Source of the DNA: Terana coerulea
Lineage: Eukaryota > Basidiomycota > Agaricomycetes > Polyporales > Phanerochaetaceae
Length of the DNA: 64,000 nucleotides
Assembly: GCA_024811115.1 (NCBI GenBank)
Contig: JAKOGH010000905.1
Coordinates: 109,296 to 173,295 of the forward strand
Direction of reading: 5' to 3'
A program made the position numbers and the translations under genes. A model generated the notes under the pieces. It saw only the letters and a program-made list of their open reading frames with translations, made no database searches and was not told the DNA's origin. Numbering within the stretch: position 1 is the stretch's first letter; each line of letters begins with the position of its first letter. This document shows positions 57,101 through 64,000 of the stretch, one piece after another.

Positions 57101-59264
57101 CGTTCTTGCAGGAAGGCATGGTTAACGCCGTCTCGGATTCGCTCTTCAAGTACGAGAAGATGTCCATCATCGCCGGCGGACCCAAGAAGGCCGTATCGAA
57201 CCCGCATTCACCGCACGGACTCAGTTTATGGAAGACTAAAGCCGAAAAGATCGACTACTACTACTCGAAGAGATGTGGCGTCCTTACTGGTGACATTGAT
57301 GTGTTGCTCCATGTCCGTCCACTCAAAGGTTAGGCTGGCCCCCTGTTGCGCGATGAGTGTACTCACTACTGCTTAGGCTTGAAACGCCTGGAGACTGGCG
57401 CCTTTGTCAAGGACTACGAAGGCCCTGAGAAGGAGACCGAGCTGGCGGTCCAGATGGCGGTGACAGAAGTTGCGTCCGAGGACGCTCGGTACTTGGAGAA
57501 GGAAGCGCCGCCTCTTTCCGAGGAGTTCCCTGATGGTGGCAAGGTGTTCTTCCTTGGCAAGTATGCGTACGGAGTTGCCGCACAGGTAACCGAGACCACC
57601 ACAGAGGCGCTGTCTATCATGCTCGCTGTAAGCTTGTTTGGCCTGTTGTATGATGTTAAGACTCATGATATCCTCTTAGTTCTTCCCGTCGGACACGGCG
57701 GACAATGACAAGTTCAAGAAGATCGTGGACAGCCGCAAGGCGAGTCGGTACTTCCCGGCGTTCAAAACCTCGGAAATGCTTGGCCTGTCTGGGATGGCTG
57801 TCTCTAAAGTCACGTCCAACTTCATGGTCCTGACTAGCAATGGGCAAAAGGTCAACCTTGGTCTCGGTCTGAAGTTCGAAGCCAAAGGCTTGAAGGTCAT
57901 CGACTACTCTCAGAAGAATGGCCAGTACTGGGAGTATAGCGAGAAGACGATCGACCTCCTCCGTGAGTACAAGCAGAAGTACCCGGAGGTCATGGCTGTT
58001 TTGAATATGCGCGGCGACGGTATGTGGACCCATATGAAGACACGCGAGCTTACTAAACGACCGTGTAGCTATGGCAAAATCTACCCAGATTTTTGGAAAT
58101 GAAAACGCGGATGCTAAGGTCAAAGAAGTGAAGGCTTGGCTCAACACGAAAGGCGTTCAGAACTTCGAACCGGTCTCGTTGTTCGCAGATCAGCTGAAGA
58201 AGGTTTGAATCTACGAATTCTCTTTCACCAATTGCGCCGTCATCTAACATGCTGTACAGGACACGGTGAAGGTGATTGAAGAGTTCGCAGAGGCATGTGT
58301 GGCCAAGCAGTCCCGAGACGCCATCAAGAAGGCCATTGTGAAGGGCATCCCTCGCCAGGCCGTCCTGAAGCCTGCGCATGGCGTATACCGCTTGCAAAAT
58401 CAGCACTTCGCCCTTGGGGACCGAGTGACGATGGTCCAGGACTCTGGGAGCGTACCGCTGTCCATCAAAGGCGTTGTCATCGGCATCAACGCGAAGTCTA
58501 TGGACGTTGTGTGGGATGTGCCATTCATGGCGGGAACAACTTTGGGCGACAGGTGTGTAGGGTTGTCTGTCTCTGGCCTTGTGAAATTACTTAATGTAAC
58601 GACAGGTGTTCTATGTACCGCGGCTACACCGTGGAATTCCGCGACGTGTCTGAACCTCACAAACCCGCAATTCATCGCATCGACAGACCCGCAGGCGCCC
58701 GCTGAGCAGAGACCGTCCGGCCAGTTCAGGCCGCGCACTGGTCCTTACCCAGCCATCCAGCCTGCTTCAGGGCAACAAGCGGCTTCGGGCTTCCGCCCTG
58801 GCCCTCAATCGTGAGTCCCTGGGGAACCTTTTTTTGCCATTCACCCGCTTACAACTCTGCGACTTAGGCAAGCGCCTCGCGTCTCCATCATGGCGAACCC
58901 GAATAGAGGCCGCGGTGGTCATCGTGGCGGATACTCTGCGGTCGCTCAAAACACCAATGGGCATGCGAACGGAGACCACGTTCCGCCACCCGCGACGAAT
59001 GGGAATCATCATGTGCAGGATGGGGCTGTACCCACAAGCCCGCGGGGCGGCAGGCGAGGGAGGGGCGGTTTTGCTCCTCAAATTCAGCAACGCGGCGGGG
59101 CACCCGTAAATGGCGAGTCTTTTGGACCGCCGAGAGGTGGCTTCGGTGGCGGCCGTGGGCGCGGCGGGTTCAATGGGGACAGCTTCGACCGAGGACGAGG
59201 AAGGGGAGGAAGGGGAGGCAGAGGTCGCGGCCGAGGTCAATCTGCACCGCCGGCAGATTCATGA
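54153..59264 (+). CDS. XRN1: 5'-3' exoribonuclease Xrn1 (first exon not found)
   Basis: Cytoplasmic 5'-3' exoribonuclease that degrades decapped mRNA. Only the first ~10 residues (expected to begin MGIPKFFR) are not found; exon 2 begins after TATAG at 54153 with [18 protein letters not shown]. Active-site blocks of the XRN nuclease are present: [70 protein letters not shown] and [14 protein letters not shown]. The region before [20 protein letters not shown] is acidic, and PIL/beta-barrel domains follow ([38 protein letters not shown]). The tail is RGG-rich ([15 protein letters not shown]). Over a dozen 45-65 bp introns splice cleanly. Single-base slips occur at 54549-54550 (extra G) and 58688-58690 (extra C). 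About 1,400 residues, the usual length. Confidence 0.95.
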
Positions 59265-59443
59265 AAGCCGTGGAATTTTCGCTGATGTCTTTCTGGACTC
59301 CCGTTTGCAAGGACACCTTTCATCGCGCATGTTATTGTCCAGTATCTTGTCTGTCACGTAGTCAGGTCCGTGCTGTCGCATTGCTTTGGTCAAGTTACAT
59401 CTCATAGCCCTGTATTATTGTACACCCTTGTATCTCGCCTTTA

Positions 59444-60685
59444 TCATCTTTCACCGTCCTTGGCACTCGTGACATCTCCGTTCTCATTCGTTGACGCACC
59501 CACCTCGACGGTCCCTCCAGGATGCCGGATGGTGACAAGATGTCTATCAGAAGCATGAGCGTTCCCCGACCGCCTTGTATTCTGCACAATGTCCCAAGCT
59601 AGCGTGTCCCTGACGCCGCTCGCCACGCCGAGACAAAGGCCGACTGTCATGGGGACGGCTTTGTGCAGCACGCCCATCGAGAATGCGTTGATCACGATGT
59701 CGGCCCTCGCCGTCGGAGGGCTGCGGCGCGCTCAGCGCGGCGATTTTGGGTTGGGCTTGCGCTTTGGGATCCAGCCCCATGAGCACGGCGCCCTTCCGCC
59801 GGATGCTCTCCATGAGCGTACGGACGTCGCTGCGATGATAGTCCACCGCGTCGTGCGGAGGAGCGTCGAGGACAGCGCGGACGTCATCCTCGGCGACAAA
59901 CACTGTCGGATTTGTGGCGTCGACTAACGACACCCGCACGAGCACGCGTTTGTTCTCCGTCTCGACATCGACCTTGTTCACAGGCGACCCAGACGGCAGG
60001 AGCTTCCCCGTACGCGCCCCCGCGGGCTCGACGAAATCCAGAATGATCTGGGAAGCCTTGCCAGGGACGCCAGCCACCGTCGCTTGTTCCAGATCGAGAA
60101 GCGGTGTGGGGTGCCTCCCTCGCACGCGACGGGGAACGTCGTGTCGACGAGCTTGTCCGTGTTCGTATTGTACGCGCGCACGGTCGCCAGCCCCCGCGCC
60201 GCGTCCACCTTCAGGCCGCCTGCACTTCCGCCGCAGACGCCCTCGTCGACGGCGAACACGCCGATCATGCTCGACAGGTTCCCGCAGTTCCCGGAGTAGT
60301 CGAGCACGGCGTCGCGGATGCCGACCTGGACGAAGGTGTACGCGACGTCTGCGCCGCGCGTGCGCTGGGCTGCCATCGGCGGGGCGACGACGCAGACCTT
60401 GGAGAGGCTCGACACGCCGCCGCCCATGCCGTCCAGCTGCCGGGCGTGCACCGGGTCCGGCGAGCCCATGAGCCCCAGGAGGATCGGGTCCCAGGCCTGG
60501 CGGTCCGCGGGCAAGTCGCGCTGATGCAGGAAGATGCCCTTGGAGGTGCCGCCGCGCAGGAAGGATGCTGGGAGCGGGTTCGCAGTGCCGCCATGTACTT
60601 GCGCACGGGCGGCACAGGCAAAGACCTGCCTGTTGCTGAGCAGTCGAGCCCGGCGAATGCCCGCGCGAATGGTCCAAACGAACAT
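59444..60685 (-). CDS. PrpF-type isomerase (2-methylaconitate isomerase family)
   Basis: Diaminopimelate-epimerase fold protein of the PrpF family, whose characterised bacterial members isomerise 2-methylaconitate in the methylcitrate cycle. No intron. ATG 60685 with a short Arg-rich, possibly mitochondrial presequence, then PASFLRGGTSKGIFLHQRDL, DPILLGLMGSPDPVHARQLD, GMGGGVSSLSKVCVVAPP, LDYSGNCGNLSSMIGVFAVD (the Cys in GNCGN is a family active-site residue), GKASQIILDFVEPAGARTGK, RVSLVDATNPTVFVAEDDV and VINAFSMGVLHKAVPMTVGL. The second active-site Cys, expected near the MTVGLCLGVASG segment, is present. Two slips: one C missing at 60108-60111 (coding CCCC), one G too many at 59704-59706. Fixing both gives one frame to 59444. 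The substrate in fungi is not established. Confidence 0.88.
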
Positions 60686-61605
60686 GTGGCTGGGCTTGGA
60701 CGCTAGTACGAAAAGTAAGAGTGCTGCATCAGCATCAACTAGAGCTGCAGTCGTAAGCAGACGAACCTGTTTATCGGTGCCGCTTGATAGTCAGAAGTAT
60801 TCCAGTGTTGCTCGTTCACCCTAGTATAGAATACGATCAACACCTGTGACTACCACCAGTCAAAGTGCTGGCGGTCGGCAACCAACCATGATTTCCCAAT
60901 CCAAAGCGGGTGCCCGACGGTGATTGAGCGCTTCCGTCTATCAGGGCCAGGGTACTTGTATGCATTGTCTTGCAGCAGAGTCATGATGGCCAAGCCAAGT
61001 CGTTAAGCGGTACAACTGTTGCAGGGGATATGTATTTTCAAAGGGGTGCAGTGAAGTCAAGAGGAAGAGACGGTCAACTTGCCCGGGCGTTTACTAGCAT
61101 CGACGCCCGATAGGGACTCGGAGCTGAGACTCAGGTACTCAACTTTGGCAAGTCAAGCGGCGAGGAAGCTATACGTGACTTGAAGCTTGAAGCTTGAAGA
61201 GTGGCCCAATTTGCAAGCAGTCAAGCATCAAACAGTTCATCTATCAACCTACTACTTAGTCAAATGCAACACCCTCGGATTTGACCGCCAGCAACTGCTC
61301 TTTCTGGAGTTCAAGACGCCACATTTTAATTTGTCGCAGTACAGACCCATTCTGCGGTATTATGAGTTGACGGAGAGCAAAATTACATGGTGCATATTAT
61401 GTAAAAACACCCAGCGTCCGATGTCGCACACAACTCGAACTTACTACCCTTGTAACATCACCAGAACCCCAGTTCTTGTGCAACACCAAAGCCTTCACGT
61501 GGTCTTCAACCACAGGGCCAGCGCACGCTCGACGTGCGGGCAATGTTCCTGATGCTTCTGCCTCGCGTGGTGGTGTGAGACGCGCGCCTTGCAGGCGGGG
61601 CAGAA
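60686..61605. other. Intergenic, 0.9 kb
   Basis: Promoter of the PrpF gene and 3' flank of the coiled-coil gene. A short tandem of TTGAAGC occurs near 61180. No gene seen. Confidence 0.45.
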
Positions 61606-62996
61606 CTACGCCACCTTACGATGCACGCTGTTCTGGTGGCGTTGCACGCCCCGCAGGCGAGCGAACTCCTCGAGCTCCGCGCGGGGCTCGTGGTCCTCTG
61701 GCTCCGCGTCCTCGAGGCCCCGGACGGCGATCGGTATCCGCTCATTCTTCTTGTTGCCCGCCTCCTGCATGCGACCCATCCGGGGGTGGCGGCTGCCGTT
61801 TTGTCCCAGTCGGGATTCAGGTTGAGCCGAGAGCGTTTTCCGGGGTGGCGAGACGTACCGAACAGGGACGTACTGCGCGGATGCATCTGTGTATTTCCCT
61901 ACCCTTGATTTGACAGGCGTTTTCCGTATCTCTCCTTCTTCTGTCTCCGAGTCGTCATTCCAAGGCATAGGTACCGATTGGGGCGGACGTTCAGCCTCGG
62001 TCGCCAAGATGCCCCTGTGAGGGCCAGGAGCAGGGACTGGGAGGCGCTTCTCGACCTGATCTACAAGCGAGCATGTCTCCGCCAAGGTGTGCAAGGGCGA
62101 CCTGTGCGCGTCGCGGAGCGGTGTGATGGGCCCTTTGTTCAAGACAGGGGCGTTGGCAGGCCTCAAGTCGACGTCCATGGCAATTTCCGTTGGTGTCCCA
62201 GGACCGGGAGCCTGCACCGCCCGCCGAGCATCCTGCGGCGCTGACTCCTGCGCTATACGCTCAAAGCCCGTTTGGTTAGCCACACGCACCACCGGTGGAG
62301 GCACCCACCCGGACGCAGCATCGGACCGTGATTGAGGAACCGGGGATCCAGGAGGCGGTCTGTCATACAAAGCCAACTGCCTCACAAACATCGTCTCGAG
62401 AGCCTGCACCCGTGCGCTCAGTTTACGCAGCTGCTGCAGCGACTGGTGTTCCCTGTCTCGTGCTTGCCTGAGGTCGTCGCACCATTGCCGGAAGTCGCTC
62501 CCTGAAAGTTCCAGCGTGAACGGCGCCGGGGTACGAGGTGGAGTAGAGCTTGAGGCGGCCTGGAGGGGTGTGTGCGCCACCGAGCTGATTTCTGAGGTCG
62601 AGGTCCCTGATGAGGACTGTGGGGCAGGAGTGGGCCCGCGCGTGACGGTACTCAGGGAAGCGAACGGGCGTGCAGCGGCGTGGTGGGAGGTACTGGTAGC
62701 GTCGGGCCTCGGCGGAGCAGGCAAAGTAGTGGTACTGAGATAACTGGCGCAAGAAGCATAGGGAACGCTTGATGTCGCAGTGACCGGTGGCGCATGATCT
62801 TCTTCCTCCTGTGACGCGGCATCCCGCCGGAAGGACCGGCGGTCGGCTCGGGTCAGAATACAGAGGCCGTCCTCCGTGGGGCGGCGTTCATCCTCGTTGG
62901 CGGTGCGAGCAGGGATTCGAGAGAAGGAGGCATCGGACGGTCACCAAGATTCCATGAAGGTTGAGGCAAGGCGCCTGAGTTTGCTTGGCGAGACAT
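61606..62996 (-). CDS. Unknown coiled-coil protein
   Basis: Probably starts at ATG 62996 (MSRQANSGALPQPSWNLGDR). A one-base slip near 62921-62929 is needed to join this to the long frame (IPARTANEDERRPTEDGL, then SFRRDAASQEEEDHAPP). The ~450-residue protein is Pro/Ser-rich with one clear ordered element: ELSGSDFRQWCDDLRQARDR continuing through QQLRKLSARVQALETMFVRQ, a coiled coil of about 45 residues. Later motifs include TPTEIAMDVDLRPANAP and an acidic-basic patch SETEEGEIRKTPVKSRVGKY. The C-terminus is charged and ends at 61606. No enzyme or DNA-binding domain is recognised. It may be a scaffold, or a member of an expanded Agaricomycete family; both are inference. Confidence 0.6.
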
Positions 62997-64000
62997 TGTC
63001 GGTAAAGGAGAGCTGTACAGAGGTGCTGAGGTATACTTTAGGTAAACCGTGACTCACTTTATAGCTTGAGAGTGGGAAATAAACCACTATGGGCTGTGCG
63101 ACGCTAGAAAGGGGTTATCAGCCAGTGCCAAGGTCGTGTCCCAAACCGAGGCGTGTACCGAGCGAGAGGGATCAGCGGGAGTGCCACATACCCACAACGA
63201 GACTGCTCTGGTGTCGTAGGGCGACCCGCCAGAATAGGACGGCCAAGTACCTCTCAGACGCCGGCCTGGCACTATTCCTGCCCATGCAGTGCCACGTCCG
63301 GTTTCGAGCATGCCATTGTGCTCTGCCGCCTGCGCCTACCGTGGCCGCGCCGCTGGTGCCTTGTGTCCCATTAGGTCATATTGAGCTCAGCACCGTGCTC
63401 ACGCGGCGTACTGCGCGCATAGCCGGTTGCTAGCCTCGCCCTCAGGGTAGGAAGTGCAGCATGTACAGGTTCAAGATGGGTTCTGGAGGGGCGCCGGCGG
63501 CGTGGCACTGTTATGTATTTATTAGTGGCGAGTAATACTAATAGATTGGTCACATAAATCTGGCACATAATCTGAGTAGCAGTATTCACACATACAAGTT
63601 TGCACCTCGTGCGGCGTGGCCATGGAATAGATTGCGGGTATAGCGTCGAGGCGAACGCTCGCGGCGGACGGGAGCAACTTCGAGACCCGGCGCTCGCTTG
63701 GAGATATGGGCGTCTAAATAGTAGACGCGTGGCGCTCGGAGGAAGATTAGCGCTGTGGCGTCTTCACAGCTTTGACCAAAACCAACACAAACTGTGACTC
63801 GTGAGTGTCTTTTTCTCTCGCCGGCTCGGGCTGGGATAGCTGTTTCTGTGCGGCTGGGACATACGCGGTCTACTCTGGAAGTCAGATTAGTCTGGCGTTG
63901 TGTTCAGAGGCGGGGCGAGGACATGCGCGGCTAGACAAAAAACAAGAGCCCGATACCCCTTGCCCCGGCATCATCCTCCCTCTTTATGTCCCTTCGGCCG
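62997..64000. other. Right-edge region without supported gene
   Basis: Only short unsupported open frames (for example 63089-63433, 63600-63797). It includes the promoter of the coiled-coil gene. Anything near 63800-64000 may belong to a gene beyond the window. Confidence 0.4.

Noticed and set aside
1..64000. CRISPR arrays, rRNA genes, bacterial-type operons
   Set aside because: No regularly spaced short repeats, no rRNA signature sequence and no closely packed co-directional intronless genes; gene structure is fungal throughout.

Overview
The window is nuclear DNA of a basidiomycete fungus, most likely a wood-decay Agaricomycete of the Polyporales type. The reasons are dense genes split by many 45-65 bp introns (GTRNGT donors, CTNAC-like branch sites, CAG/TAG acceptors), fungal-type gene families, and several families that I associate with Agaricomycetes. 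The genus is inference. No rRNA, tRNA, CRISPR array or bacterial-style operon was found.

Layout. 0-9.3 kb: an MFS sugar/quinate transporter cut by the left edge (-), an Irc21-like cytochrome b5 protein (+), a large disordered protein with a C-terminal globular domain (+) and a C2H2 zinc-finger factor (-). 10.4-16.3 kb: mitochondrial Lon protease (-) and an amidase (-). 17.0-21.7 kb: a second large disordered protein whose C-terminal domain matches that of the 3.3-7.2 kb gene (+). 22.1-26.1 kb: two convergent, overlapping genes of unknown function between inverted AATCGA-rich repeats, probably a mobile element. 27.2-33.3 kb: NAD(P)-binding epimerase-like protein (+), a small orphan protein (-), a basic-tailed unknown protein (-) and a TauD-type dioxygenase (+). 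33.3-41.8 kb: GC-rich, gene-poor DNA around a GATA factor (-). 41.8-50.0 kb: a 556-bp inverted-repeat element, a truncated paralogue of the 29-kb orphan (+), and a tandem pair of single-pass membrane proteins with lectin-like modules (-); the second is interrupted by a 706-bp TA-flanked element. 50.8-63.0 kb: an aldo/keto reductase (-), the 5'-3' exoribonuclease Xrn1 (+), a PrpF-type isomerase (-) and a coiled-coil unknown (-).

One pattern runs through everything. Conserved reading frames are repeatedly broken by one base at short homopolymers (Lon, Xrn1, PrpF, TauD, Irc21, GATA and both big disordered proteins). Correcting one base at each site restores the expected protein. I read this mainly as homopolymer-length error in the assembly, so most broken genes are probably intact in the organism. 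The genes here do not form one pathway. The window is ordinary core genome interleaved with accessory duplications and small DNA transposons.
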